Shown: in pieces, positions 52,101 to 64,000 of the stretch
How positions within the stretch are numbered: the stretch's first letter is position 1
Layout: each line of letters starts with the position of its first letter
Notes under the pieces: generated by a model
The model's input: the letters and a program-made list of their open reading frames with translations, nothing else
What the model was told of the DNA's origin: nothing
The model's database searches: none
Position numbers and translations under genes: made by a program
Source of the DNA: Motacilla alba alba
Lineage: Eukaryota > Chordata > Aves > Passeriformes > Motacillidae
Direction: 5' to 3'
DNA length: 64,000 nt
Assembly (NCBI RefSeq): GCF_015832195.1
Contig: NC_052028.1
Location: forward strand, 4,631,501 to 4,695,500

Positions 52101-55100
52101 AAGAAGAACAAAGCAATAAATGGGTCAGAGTAATCTCAGAAATAAGAGACAAATCCTCAGGATATGAATAGGAGCAATTAAACTGCCTTAGCACAGTGTC
52201 TCATTGCCAATCCCAGCATGAGAGGAGAGAAGCAGAGCTGGAGGCAAGAGCAGGAGCACAGGAAGAAGTCAGAGATAAAAAATACAAATAACACAAGAAT
52301 GACCTTAGGTGTAAACAGAAATCCAAGTCTCAAGTCTAGATGTTCCTACAAAAACTACCTCATGTTCACAGTTTTCCACTGCACACTCCATGTTGCACAT
52401 AATGGAGCAACAAGCAACAAAACCTTTAGGAAAAGCTGAAATCAAAGACTTGAAAAGGCAGCCAAGAAGGTGAGAAAACCAACAGTACTGGTTACAATTC
52501 TGTTAGGCCTGGGGAAAAAAAAACAACTCAAAAAGCTCCAAGGACCAAGAATCAGAGGACTGTCCTGAAGAAATACATTCAGACTGTAATAGGTGCAGCT
52601 GAGCATTTTATTCCTCCAAGGTAAATAAACTGGATATATCACACATCCTTTCAGATCAAGGATTATATGTTAGCCAAACACTAAGGCTCTCTTTAGAATG
52701 TGGGAGGAGAGGGGGTTGGCTCTGTCCAGAGGCTGCATTTCCTTTCCTTGCACTTCTGTCAAGGAAGTCTTTTGGCAGTCTCTGTACAAGCTCCTACTTT
52801 CTCTTTGTGCAGGGCACAAATCAACAACTGAACAACACATCCCTGTTGTTCAGTAGATCCAAAGGATTGAAGGAAAGCATGCTCATGTATAAAATACTGC
52901 ACACAGCTTCTTCTTTGCCAGCTGATGTAAAAACATGACAAGAGATAAACTTAAGAACATAATAAGAATTTTCACACAGCAGTAATTTTTTTAGACTTTC
53001 TTTTTTAGTACTAGCCATAGGACCAAGTTATATCAGTCAAAACCAATACTTTTCTGCTTTCAATTTGTGTAGTATATGCCAAATAAGAGAAGATGACAGA
53101 AAGCCAGGAGGAGAGGAGCCAAGTGAAGGGTCACTAGAAACCTGTTTTCTCAAAGTGGACAGACTGTGCCTCAGCCCAGCAGTGATCCCCCAATTGTCAC
53201 TGCCTTATAACAACACCTTTGATGCAGGTTGGGTCATTAACTTGGGACATTAAACATGCCACCAGTCACCCGCGGCCAAGAGCTGTATTGAATCATCTGG
53301 GAACAAAGGCATGCTTTTGAAACTAGAATTTAAACCTGGATCTTTCCTGGACACAGTTATCACTGCAAAAATCCATACAGCTGCTGACCCCGTTCCAACA
53401 CAGAGAAGCACTGAGCTGTAAAACCAGCACTCTTCTGAAGGAGACAGCAAACAGAGCTTGGAACTATGACAAAGCAGAATCTCTGTTTCATACAGGAAGT
53501 TGTAAATTCACTAGCTCACCTCTGGATGTAAGAATTTCACCAAGTAGGGTATCACGGCACAATGCATACTAATATTGATCAAGCAACCAAGGGCCCTCTG
53601 ACATCTTAACTAGTCTGTCCCAATTACTTGGTGATCTTACTCCATCACAAGTGTCTGGACCTTTTTAAATGTCCACATATCAAATCCTAATTGTCAGTGA
53701 CAAACCCTAGATATCATCTGGTACACAGAGTCAAATCACATCGATAGCAATACTTCCCAGAAAGGGACAACTACAAGGTGAAACATCACTTCTGGAAGGT
53801 TCAAGTGAGCAATGCCTCAGCCCTTTCACAAACAAATATCTCAAAGTTCATCTTTATGACCTTTCCTTTCCCCATCTAACATTGAGAAAACCCTTTTAAG
53901 CTGTTACTTGCTGGTCAACATGTCCAGCATGCATTAAAAACCCATATAGGTGGGATCTTTACCTAGGTGAGGCACTTAGACCATGGCCTGATTCTTTACA
54001 GAGAAGCCAAACCTATTCTCTGCAGTCAGGTGAGAGAAATAAGCACTCCTGAGATGTGTTCAGAGGGGGTCTTGTCCACCTAACTTAAAAGAGTGAATTC
54101 ATGACAGAATGGTCTTCCTCTGGAAAATATCTAAAAGCATCTACCACTCTCTGCTGACTCCAGGAGGAAAATCAAGCTCTTCATTGCAACATGGCTTCAC
54201 TAAGCACAACACAGGCACAGAACTGAGTGGATTAAAGCTGTGCATTGGACACTTTGCTCTTTTAACCTTCAGAACAGAGTGCAAAAACAACCTCTCTAAA
54301 AAAATAAGTTCTTGCATGACTGGGTAATATAAATGGATAAAGCAAGGAAAAATGTTAAATTTAAATGTCACTAAGCATGAACAGCCCTTGCTGTGTGTTA
54401 AGGTATGAGTAGTGCAGCCCAGGCAACAAGTCACTCTGAAGAGAGCTCAAGGTCTGTGACTGAGCTTCCACCTTTTAGCTTTTCACCTAATTCCTCTGGC
54501 ATTGCTCCTGGATTCTGAATGTCCAAGCAGCCCACTCCTTGCACAGGTAATCAGATTCTGTTACACATCACTGGTTTGAGGTGAGCAGTGTATACAGGGG
54601 CAGAAAGGTATAAACTCATACTCAAAAATCATACCTAAGGACTTAAAATGGAGAACTACAATAGTCTCAACATTGAAATTACTTTTAATGTAAATGTTAC
54701 AACTTAGAGAATTTGCCAGATCACAAATAGAACATACTGAAAGAACACCTACAACAATTCCAGTAGATGCACAGTAGTAATTAACAGAGCGTTCCTGAAT
54801 TAGATGTCATTTGTACAGATTCAATGCAGAATTACATATTACCATATAGTTCTACTTATTTCATAAGTTATTTAGACTCTCCAATCTTACCTCAAGGTAG
54901 GCACAACAGGTTTTCTAAAATAAATTTTGTTGACCTAAATTGTCCTGTGTGTTTTTTTTCAAAACATCTATGGTGTTCACATCCATGAGTCTTCACCTAA
55001 AACTATGAGATCAGTGCATCTAAGTGGGAAGTTTAGGACAGTAACTACATTGCATATAGTGAACACAACATGCAAATATTGGCACAGTTTCCCTTACATG

Positions 55101-56320
55101 AAATTAGGGTACAAAGGAAGATTATATCAACAGAACTATGATACATTGAATTAATTTTCCTTCAAATATTAGAAGCAGTAAATTTTCTGCTCATTTCCAG
55201 TTTTCTAAGAAATCTCTTAATACTAAATATGCTAATATATCTGTACAATTTAATTCACTTTTTTACTACACTGTTCTTCACAGAAACTCAGGATTAATAA
55301 ACATTATGGATACTATGTTTATTCACTTTTAAATTTTAATTATCTTGGCTTTCATAGAAAGTAAACGTTCCTATTGAATGTCAGTAAAACTGGTGCAAGT
55401 GAAGAATGGTAAAGCAGCATTGTTATAGAAACTCTTCTTGTCCTTCTTGTTTGGCTCATCTAAGACAGCCAGATTTAGAAACCCAAAGTGGTTAAAGAGT
55501 ATTTAGGACTGGTTATTTAAAAGTACATGCCAGAGCTGCTTAATCAAGATGGATAACATCCATGCTACAGCAGAAGCATTTCTCCCTTCTACAATCATCT
55601 TTATAATTCAACTAGCCTGAAGATTTTGTTGAACTGCAAGAACTAAAGATGATTTTAATGCTATTGTGAATAAGTTAATTTCTAGTTGTACTTTGCACTT
55701 TTCATCAACAAAAATCTCTATCTAAACCCTCCTTGCCCCCTTCTTCCCTCCCAATTCTTACTTTTGCTACCTACCCACATGAATCGAAAGATGCAAGAGA
55801 ACTGTGTCCATGGCTGTGGCAGCACCCCTTTCACTGAAGCAACACTTCACTATTGCCAGAATAAATAAATTCTTCTACATTAAGTTGATTCATTGCTCAC
55901 ATCTCCACAGTGCTACTTTAGAACTGGGCTGTAAACCAAAATAAATTCATCTGTTGTTATATCATGATGCAAATGTAGTAAACATCTTTTATATCCCATT
56001 TTTCCTCAGTACTTCTGTAGAGGCCTAAGCCACTACAAAAACCAATCATTTATACTTTTCCCCCCTTTATGTTTGTGTCAGATCTTAATGTTCTTCAATT
56101 AGATGGAGATATGGGCTCTGAAGACAGCAAAGTAAGGTCATGGCAGTGGGAAATTTCAAGTTACCAAAAATCCCACTACATTACAGCTCCACAGGAATTT
56201 TAGCTCTCCAGCAAGTTAATAACTCATCTTGCTTTGCTTATTTTATAACCAGGGAATTTTTCCCCACTACTGAGAGCACCTTCTCTAATATCAGTACCAT
56301 CTAACAATTTACGCAATGCT
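49139..56320. other. Non-coding unique sequence
   Basis: No gene is accepted. Strong donor words at about 54020 (gtcag/gtgaga), 54400 (ttaag/gtatga) and 54589 (ttgag/gtgagc) cluster within 600 bp, and two have usable acceptors upstream, but no consistent reading frame links them. The plus frame 51517-51846 (109 codons) is unrecognised. No transposon is recognised. Confidence 0.5.
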
Positions 56321-56329
56321 CGCTCCTCC

Positions 56330-56640
56330 ATAGATCTAATATTTAATTGCTTTATAATGTCCCTGACCTCACTATTTTGGGGAACAGAGATACAGCAAGA
56401 AAGGACAAACCGAGGTGATCGGGTAAATGAGTTTCACAAATCATTAACACCATGAAGAGCAAGGATTCGGTGCGTTACTTCAGCTTCATAGGATATAATT
56501 ACATGTTTTGATTAGCAGATATATTTTCCCAGCCTCAGGTGTCAACAAGGGTTCAAGTGTATAACATGTATAAATGGGTGCTAATTTTACTAGTCATGAA
56601 AATGTGTTTCGCTAATTACATTTATATCCTCTTAGCCCAT
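56330..56640. promoter_or_regulatory. Candidate conserved regulatory element
   Basis: This repeat-free stretch retains several CpGs in AT-rich DNA (accgag, gatcggg, attcggtgcgtta, ttcgctaatt) along with homeodomain words (gctaattac, ttgattag), a caggtg E-box and a second gctaattt. Of the candidate regulatory stretches in the window this has the most convincing texture, together with 36790-37140. Confidence 0.33.
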
Positions 56641-57087
56641 TTCCATTCCATATTGCTTCTCTGTAGTACCTCTTCCTGTTTATTTCCTTACAGTGACATT
56701 TGAGCTCTTCCAAATGACACAATGATTATAAAATTCACTAGGCATGGCAAGTTACTTCCCCACTGAATACCTGTTGTAGGCCTGAAAGAGGAACAAGATT
56801 TACAGATGTGTACACAACTTTGTGGTCATTTCTGTACTACTGTGAACCAGATCCTCTTTAGGGTGGTATCATCTGGGATGAAAATCTTATGGCAAAAGTG
56901 GTGCTTTTCTTTCACCCAGTTGATTCTTGTAAGGCATGCAAGAATTTCTGATTGTTGACACCAAAAAGTAAGGGAGCAAACCTTTTTTAAGAGAGTGAAG
57001 CCCTTTTTCCTTGCCCTGCACTTTCCTGACATGCTAGGTTCACAGAAATGAGATCAGCATTGAAAACTGAAAGAACCTCTTTTCACA
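56641..57087. other. Non-coding unique sequence
   Basis: Nothing recognisable. The minus frame 56826-57032 is short and unsupported. Confidence 0.6.
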
Positions 57088-57160
57088 CAACCAGCTACAG
57101 AAAGGTTTGGGCTGGAAGGGTCTCAAAGATCATCTACTTCCATCTACTTCCATCTACTTT
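57088..57160 (-). mobile_element. CR1 LINE 3' tail with internal 10-bp triplication
   Basis: The word aaggtttgggctggaagggt (from 57100), followed by ctcaaagatcatct, matches the inverted CR1 3' UTR (ggtttgggttggaagggacc, then ttaaagatcatct). At 57131-57160 the next unit, catctacttc, is present three times in tandem (the last copy ends in t), whereas the consensus has one copy. Only about 60 bp of CR1 is preserved. Confidence 0.75.
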
Positions 57161-58495
57161 CCATCAAAACCATGATGGAAAATGTTTAAGGCTTTGGATA
57201 AAAACATGGGATAAAACTATTAAGCAAGTGTGACAAAACTATTAGTCCCAGTGTGACTATAGCAGCACCAGGAAAAGGAAAGTAAGCACCAGCATAACCA
57301 CAGTTTTACCGTCTATGCACCTTTGCTGCATATTTAAACTTAAGAGTTTGCCTTCCTTAAAAAGAATAGTCACGAAGCAACTTTTTAGAATGACATTAAA
57401 ATTTTCAAGCTAATGCTGTGATCTGTAACCCACACATCTAATTAACTGGCTAGTATGAAGCCACAACTCCTAGAAATTACTTGAGCGAACAGCCAAAGAC
57501 GTCCCCAGCTCAGGCCTTTGTGTGGCATCAGACAGTGTTGTTGTCTTGGCTGGGGCAAAATGTCAGAGCACATAATAAAAAGAACAATAAGTCAAGGACA
57601 GAAAATTCCAGCGTTCATAACCGCATGATAAAATGCTGGTGTCATCTCCTCAGAGCCTTCTCTTGCCACTGATACTTCAAGACTTATAGTAAACATTTCA
57701 AACACTATCAACTCAAAATAATAATTAAGGGAAAAATCAGATGGAAATTACCCACATATTCATATGTGTAAATTTTTTTCAGGAGAGTGCAGGTGTAGAG
57801 ACTGGATTTACAAACTTTGAAATGGATTGTTATACTTCCATAATAACAACTGATAGACCTCAAAAACATATAAAGAACTCAGGGCACAGATTTAAAACAA
57901 GTCTAACCATGCTACCAACACCAAGTAGAGGTGAATTACACTTCCCTTGAAAATATTCTGGAAAATTATGTATAGAATCAATACTACATATTATTCTGAT
58001 AGGATGTGATGACAACTTATGCTTGTACATAAGTTCAGTGCATAACAAAAATAGTGTCTCAAAGCCTATCTGGAACTCAGCAAGTATAAATACATTTACA
58101 AAAACAGCTAAAGAAGGATTAAAACCTTCAACTCGTAATAGGTATGGCAGGTAACTGAGCCTTGCAACAATTCATTGAAGCTGAATGAAAACCTTATTAC
58201 AAACATAAGGTTTAAAAAACAGCAAGTACACGTGCATAAAATACAACCTTAAAACTACTATGGTATGGCTGGCACAAGAGACCAAGTGTGGTTTCTTCTT
58301 TCACTCTTCTCCTTTGCGTGAATTAGAGTTTCAGAATTACCCAGCTGGGTGGAAAAATGCAATTGAAGCAATGATATTTAAGATGAGAGGCTTCTTTTCT
58401 TTTGCTGTACTCGAAAGGCTGCAGAGAGCTTTTCCTTCCTTTTAATATTTCAAATTTGAAAAATGGGAGCAATAAGGGCATAGAATAAAAGATAT
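57161..58495. other. Non-coding unique sequence
   Basis: An exon-like interval at 58081-58141 (open in one frame, donor atag/gtatgg) has a weak acceptor and was not kept as a gene part. Otherwise nothing is recognisable. Confidence 0.5.
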
Positions 58496-58499
58496 TGTA

Positions 58500-59060
58500 T
58501 GCATGTTCATTTTAATAAAGTCATCAGTACTATTTAGTTAACAATGCACAAAACCTGTTCTTTCATATGGGCTTGCTAAAGGCTTTAAGCATAAGCAGCC
58601 TCATTTCAGAGAATGGGAATACTCACACGGGAAGGTAAGTGCCCTTTAAGTGTTTTAATCACAAGGGGATTAAATGTGCACGTTCGGCACCTAGCTAAAA
58701 AAAAAATTACAATTTTCTGCATCTTATTTCTTTCCATTAAAGTTCTCTTACTATATATGAGAGCTTTTTAGCAAGTCCAAACAAAAGCCCTGTGGATAGC
58801 AAAGTATTTCACATACGTGAAGAATGTTTAAAAATTAGTTCTTCAGGGTTTTAATTGTATATACATCAAATCGAGTCAGCTGCCATAACAGAACAATTGC
58901 CACATTCATGCTGTGTGTTATGAACTCTAATTGTTAGAAACGCTTTTCATTTCAATCTTGACAACATCTATATTAATTTTTTCATGACTGCTTTGTGGGG
59001 TTTTTTATGCTAATTCTGTTAATAACAGAATAAGATTATACACTGTACTTTTATTCCTGA
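58500..59060. promoter_or_regulatory. Candidate conserved regulatory element
   Basis: This repeat-free stretch has retained CpGs (cacacggg, gcacgttcggc, atcgagtcag, aacgct) and homeodomain/SOX words (tctaattgtta, aacaattg, gctaattctg). It also contains a strong donor word (ggaag/gtaagt, GT at 58635). Regulatory function is inferred from texture only. Confidence 0.28.
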
Positions 59061-61988
59061 TCATTAGAAATGTAAAGCACAACATGAGTCAGAAACTGTA
59101 AGGAAGAGGAAAAATAAAAAAAAACCCCTTAAGTATAAGGGAGGAAAAAAAAGAAGCAAAGTTGTGCTAAAACTGGACAAATTCTTAACAGAGATTTTGC
59201 TTTTATCTTTAAAAAGCACTGTATTATAAAGTAGAACTTTAAATTAAAAGAAAAACTGTGCACAATTTTTTAAAATCAATGATAAAAGAATATTTAGGCA
59301 TCACAGATATCTTCACATCAATAATATCAGAAGTTGAGCCTACAGCTTTTGAGAAAATATTTGAGAAAACAACAACAAGAAAAAATATCTCTAACCAGTT
59401 TGTGATCATCTCAGAACATTTGGAGAGGTGAAGCATCCCCGAGGAACACAGGCAATACCTGCCTTGCAAAGTGAGGAGAAGGGGAGGAAAAAAAAATTAA
59501 TAGACCTGTCAGTTTAATCTGATATCAAATGACATGGAACCAATTGCCAAGCATGAGTTTTGTGAAGATAAGAAATGAAGATAAAGAACAGTCAACATAA
59601 ATTTGTAATGAGCGAATTAAGAGCGAATTTAAATTTGTTTCTTTAGCTAAAAGGGATTTGGCACTCTTGGAAAGGATTTCAGCATGGTGTACCAGATGAA
59701 ATGTTTTACAGCAATTTAATCTTCACCATGAAAAGACAAAGGAAAGATGCCTGGCCTGATGGAGGACTAACAAGTCACTCCTGAAAGGTACTGTAGAGAG
59801 GGCTTTATGCCTCAGGATCATAATCTTGAGAGCTGGTTATCCTAAGAGACAGTGCTATGTAGTTTTATTTTGTAGGTTTTTAAAAACTGTCATTAAGTCT
59901 TTCAGAAATCACCCAGTAAATCAGCAAGTAAACATCTCACCTAACTCAAAGGGGATAAAATTCAGCTGTATGTTTCAATCATTTAGACAACAAAGCTACA
60001 CTACATTTAAAAAATACTCTATCAATACTAGATTATTATGTAAATATTATTTATGACAGTTCTTACAGTGAAAATTTCCAGCTGAAAAGCATAAAAAAAG
60101 TGTTTCACAAAAACATGAAGAAAAATGAGACTTTCTAGAGGAGCCATGGTCTTAATAAATACCTGTGATAAAAAGAGAAACAATCCCTTCTCCCCTGCAC
60201 CTCTCAAACTTATTTTGAAATGACAGGAAAACAGATAACATGCCATATTTTTTAAATTGTTTGCAAACAGACCAAGTGAAGAGGAATGAATTCTTCCAAA
60301 AGCCATAGACATCATCATTCCTGGAAAATTAGTTACAAATCTTCCTTCCACACCTGTAGCTACACTTAGAGAACAGTATTAAGGGGTTCTTGTTTTGCAT
60401 TATACTGCTTGTCACAAATTTAGGAAATCCTTGTGATGGTCAAATAGCAGCCTGGGCCTGGATGAGAAATCCCATAAACTGAACTTCAGGTGTGGAAGGG
60501 AACTGAGACAATTCCACGAACATTTCACAGGCACGACTTTCTCTGTTTTCTCATGGAGCAAAAAAGGTACTGACTGAACAGTGAAGTCAATTCTTAACAT
60601 AAATTAAGAGATATAATGCAAGCCATGTTATCCCCCAAGTGTAGGCTTTAAAGTCTCAGTGTTGTTTGCCATATATTCAAACTTGGCTCCTGGTTAACAT
60701 CATCTGGACACAGAAAAAGCCTGTCAGTCTCCATTTGTACTTAGCACTGTGCAAATAATGCTCTCCGCATTCAGAACATGTGCACACAGAATCAGGCACT
60801 CAATTATATTTATTTTTCACTAGAGAAGCCTAATTTGAGAGCTACTTTCAAAGTTTAAGACCTGACACTTCCTCTGAAAGATGAGAGCCCCATTTCTTAT
60901 TGCACTGAGAAGACAGCAGCAGATGTAAAGCTCCTACTGTGCTGTACACCCAGTCTGCCCATTCCAAGCTCACACAACTCCTGCTATAAAACATCCCAGC
61001 TGCTATTTATGTGCTTAATTCACAAATCAAAATTTTTCAAGTGAAATACAAAGACACTATTACCTTACTAACCCTAAGCTCACCTTGGATGTACTTTCAG
61101 GCTATTATTGGTTCATCTAGTTATTCAGACACAAAAAGACATAAAAAGTGAATTTCTAGGTTAGCACAGCATGCCTTTGGGTAACATTATAAAGCCTGAG
61201 AACTGGAATAAGCATCATAAAAAACATGGCCTGCCCTGCAGATGCTACTTTTGAAAATGAACTTGGTATTTAAAAATCAGAAAAATATCCCAAAACCACA
61301 AAAACCAAACAGTATTTCAGCACACATGGAATGCTTTCCCTATCACAGCTTTAACAGCCCTCCAATCTCAAATATACTTTAATGCTAAATTGGCTAATAA
61401 GTAATTAATATTTTCCTACCATAAAAATAATTTCCAGTTTTTGTCATGAATCATGCTGTATTTTTTAGGACTTCTGTCAGGGAAGCCATTATTTACAAAA
61501 ACCTTTGGACAGTCTAGCACACATAAAGTAAACAACTTCCCCCCCCAAAAAAAAATCCAAAACAAAACAAACCCCAAAGCAGTCAAACAAAAACCCACAA
61601 ACCCTTCAAAACAGAGATTTGATACATGGAACAGCTACATGTGGTGCACACGTTTGAAAAGCAAGAAGCCTCAAGATTATTTTCTCCTCTTCAAAGAGAA
61701 AGGAAAATTACCAAGGACAGAAATAAAAGGAGCAGAAATTTTACTGTGCCCTTTTCACACACCTGTATTTCACAGCAATGTTGAACACAACACTGAGCTG
61801 CCTATACTGCTGGTAGCAGTATTTACACAGTGAGCGTGTGGCAGAACAACAAATACTCTCCACAATTAATTCACAGTGTTACATGGGGGTTGTTGCTTAG
61901 CTATTGATGAAAACATTGAATTTAATAAAATTCAGCCTTTTTCCCTGTATTCCTGCTCCACATGCTATTGTCTCTAATTGCAGCACCT
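59061..61988. other. Non-coding sequence with A/C-rich tract
   Basis: A C7A9 run and following aaac/cccaaa low-complexity sequence at 61539-61600 give a misleading 126-codon plus frame (61453-61833). The rest is AT-rich with no gene or recognised transposon. Confidence 0.55.
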
Positions 61989-62010
61989 TCTCTCTCTCTC
62001 TCTCACACAG
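61989..62010 (+). repeat. (TC)8 tract ending in a strong splice-acceptor word
   Basis: Eight TC units (61989-62004) followed by acacag form a textbook pyrimidine tract plus AG (62009-62010). The 100 bp downstream are open in one plus frame to a stop at 62117-62119 and on the minus strand (62003-62215). No paired donor of quality was found, so this is recorded as a microsatellite with acceptor potential. Confidence 0.7.
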
Positions 62011-62697
62011 GGAACGCTGCCAAGCAGCTCCCTCCAGAGCCAGTGTCACGGCTACTTTTCAGATTACTAGGAGGGAATATGTAAACTGCACTGTCAAGTA
62101 TCTTATCCATAGGGATTAAGAGTGTCATTTCAGAATCCCCAGTCTCAGATGAGTCACTCTGAAGCCCTCTTGCTCCACTGTGGTCTCTCAGTGAAGCCAT
62201 CCCCGCTGGCAGCAAGTCACCTTAGACTCAGCTCTCACCAAAGGCAGCTGTGAACCCTTATGTTTGAATTTGGTATCAAAAGATTTAGTAACAAAGCTCC
62301 CCATTCATAACCAATGTATTATATAATTAATATTTAACTTAGCCACTGTGGTTTTCAACAGTTCAGACAAACGGATTCTTTACACGGCCACATCTGTTTG
62401 CAAACCCAATAAAATACACCACATCTGCAAAAACGTCCATCATCCTGTTTTGCTAATGCTCATGTAGAGAGAGGCCTGTGCTGAGCTCTCTTATTTATTA
62501 CTCCTTATTTCTCCTTGGTGTATCAAATGTCAAAAAAGCCAAAGCCAAACAACCCTCTCACTTTCACATTTGAAACATCTGTCATTTCTTGAGATGTAAA
62601 TTTGTGAAATTAAAAACAAAAAAGAGGCATCTAAGTCTTCTTAGGGGATAGTTTGCTAACCCAGATTCAAATGCCTCCCTGCATACACTGACAGACA
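62011..62697. other. Non-coding sequence
   Basis: No recognisable gene or repeat beyond the possible exon start noted at 62011. Confidence 0.5.
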
Positions 62698-62970
62698 GGG
62701 ATGAGGTCCCCTTGTTTGTCTCGTCTCCTGGCTATAGCCAAATCTCACAGCCTCCTCACAACCCAGATGCTCCACTCCATTAATCATCTCTGAAACCTCC
62801 TGCTGGGCCTGCTCCAGGAGCTCCAGGTCTCCCTTGTATTGGGGAACATGAGGCTGGACAAAACACTCCAGGTGAGGTCTCAGCAGGGCTGAGGAGAGGG
62901 GCAGGATCACCTCCTTGACCTGCTGGCGATGCTCTGCCTGTTGCACCCCAGGACACTCTGGCTGTTCCAT
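62698..62970 (-). mobile_element. CR1 LINE fragment: C-terminal part of ORF2 reverse transcriptase
   Basis: Read on the minus strand, the frame 62656-62988 is uninterrupted, and its middle contains VILPLSSALLRPHLE, then PQYKGDLELLE, then MINGVEHL. These match the conserved C-terminal end of the CR1 ORF2 protein (typical motifs PLYSALVRPHLEY, APQYK.D.ELLE and GLEHL.YEE). CR1 ORF2 normally has an endonuclease plus a full reverse transcriptase of roughly 900 residues or more; only about 80 residues are left here, without the 3' UTR and without the catalytic domains. It is a dead fragment. That the frame is still open over the remnant suggests moderate age or chance. Confidence 0.88.
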
Positions 62971-64000
62971 GATTCCACAGCAAAACAATGATGAGCAAAA
63001 TATTTAAGAAGTCAATATTCAAGCAAAATTTAATTTCCTTTTGTCCAGAAAATTCTCTTTTATTTCATGAGGGGAGGGGAGGAGAGAAAAAAGTAAAAAG
63101 TTCCATATTATCTCATTAAAATAAACAAGCCAAACCCCAAAATACTGGCAAGTTAGCAGCTGATTTGGAAGACAGAGATAAATAAAAGACACAGCAAACA
63201 TCAACAAAAGTGATGATTCCCAACTCAAGCTCCTCTACAGCTGTTCAGATGTGTACACACAGAAAATAAAATAACTGTAAGGTTGTTTTTTCTTCCTAGG
63301 GGAACTGCTGTCTTTTCCATCACTGTAAACACCACTTCAAGCAATTGTCATGTCTGAAGATCTCTTTGCCTCCTCTGGCTGTTTTTTTAACAAAATGCAC
63401 TATAAAGGTTGAACAAGAATGGTATGGAGCAAAACTGCCACTCAGCTTTAGGTTTACTGAGAGAATTCTTTCAAACACATACATTTTAAAATATAGATAA
63501 GTAAAGTATTTATTTCTTTATCCCCTTGAAGCAATATCTTACTATTATCTGATCAGGGAGGTCAACCTCTACAAGGAAAAGCAAGCATAATCAAGTTCCT
63601 TAATTCACCATGTTCATAAAGTATAAACTTACCCTGCTAGGAGAAATGGCAAACTAATACAGTGCGACTACGGATAAGCCTGCAAAAGGTTTAGAGAATA
63701 TTCTTGATGGTTGGAATATCTCATGAATTTTCTCTCTGCCTGGTTTAATAATTATTTATGGAATATTTTGAGCACAGCAAGAAATTCTGAAGATATGCAA
63801 GCAGTATTTCTCACCAAAACCTAAAGAGGACTTGGACAGTGACAGTGACCATTGTTTCAAGACTTTCTGGCAGCCTCTACAAAAAGTGCACTGGCAAGGT
63901 ACAGGACCAGTGAATTTTCCAAACAAAAAAAAAAAAAGAGATCTGCAAGAAAGGGAAGTTCTTTTCAAAGAAAAAACAAAGTTATGTACACAGTGTGTAA
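62971..64000. other. Non-coding unique sequence
   Basis: No gene or repeat is recognised. A good minus-strand donor (cagg/gtaagt, complement of 63629-63634) has an upstream minus-strand acceptor, but the interval contains stops in every frame. An A12 run lies at 63926-63937. Confidence 0.55.

Noticed and set aside
58081..58141. 61-nt exon-like interval open in one frame with donor atag/gtatgg
   Set aside because: The acceptor has almost no pyrimidine tract, and the phase does not fit the 49054 candidate.
58610..58634. 25-nt interval between catttcag and ggaag/gtaagt
   Set aside because: Acceptor tract is weak; most likely chance next to a good donor.
61453..61833. 126-codon plus-strand open frame
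   Set aside because: Much of it is an A/C low-complexity tract; no recognisable domain.
1..64000. Searched for CRISPR arrays, operons, insertion sequences, telomeric or satellite arrays, rRNA and spliceosomal RNA genes
   Set aside because: None seen; the sequence is vertebrate nuclear DNA.

Overview
This window looks like unannotated nuclear DNA from a bird, most likely a songbird. I see no complete protein-coding gene, no RNA gene and no bacterial-style operon in it. The organism call rests on three pieces of CR1 LINE (the dominant avian retrotransposon) and on one solitary LTR that resembles the ERVL-type LTRs known from zebra finch and other passerines. The sequence is AT-rich throughout. 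It is broken only by short GC-richer patches, poly(A)/A-rich tracts and one long compound microsatellite. This is the texture of a large intron or a gene desert on an avian macrochromosome.

Layout. Positions 1-5270 are plain non-coding DNA with two striking inverted repeats (1393-1429 and 1650-1718). A CR1 3' end lies at about 5271-5460. Positions 5461-13740 are non-coding and include the longest open frame of the window (10421-10897), which I do not accept as a gene. A solo ERVL-like LTR ends near 14281, and its pyrimidine-rich 3' end makes a strong splice acceptor for an 89-nt candidate exon (14264-14352). From 14.4 to 38 kb there is unique sequence with two GC-rich patches (about 18.6-19.0 and 20.85-21.15 kb), a candidate 3'-terminal exon (24838-24995), and a CpG-containing patch (about 36.8-37.1 kb). 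A (TA)/(TG)/(CA) microsatellite occupies 38591-38750. From 38.8 to 64 kb there is again unique sequence, with a candidate 85-nt internal exon (49054-49138), several stretches that look like conserved regulatory DNA, a CR1 tail with a 10-bp triplication (57088-57160), a (TC)8 tract leading into a splice acceptor (61989-62010), and a CR1 reverse-transcriptase fragment (about 62698-62970, minus strand).

No genes work together here that I can show. The exon candidates are on the plus strand, but their order is not that of one gene: the terminal-exon candidate lies upstream of the internal-exon candidate. At least one is therefore false, or they belong to different transcripts. The regulatory stretches are judged by texture only (AT-rich background, unusual CpG retention, homeodomain/SOX/POU-type words, no repeats); a multi-species alignment would decide them. 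I did not find a previously undescribed system, and the findings are ranked accordingly.
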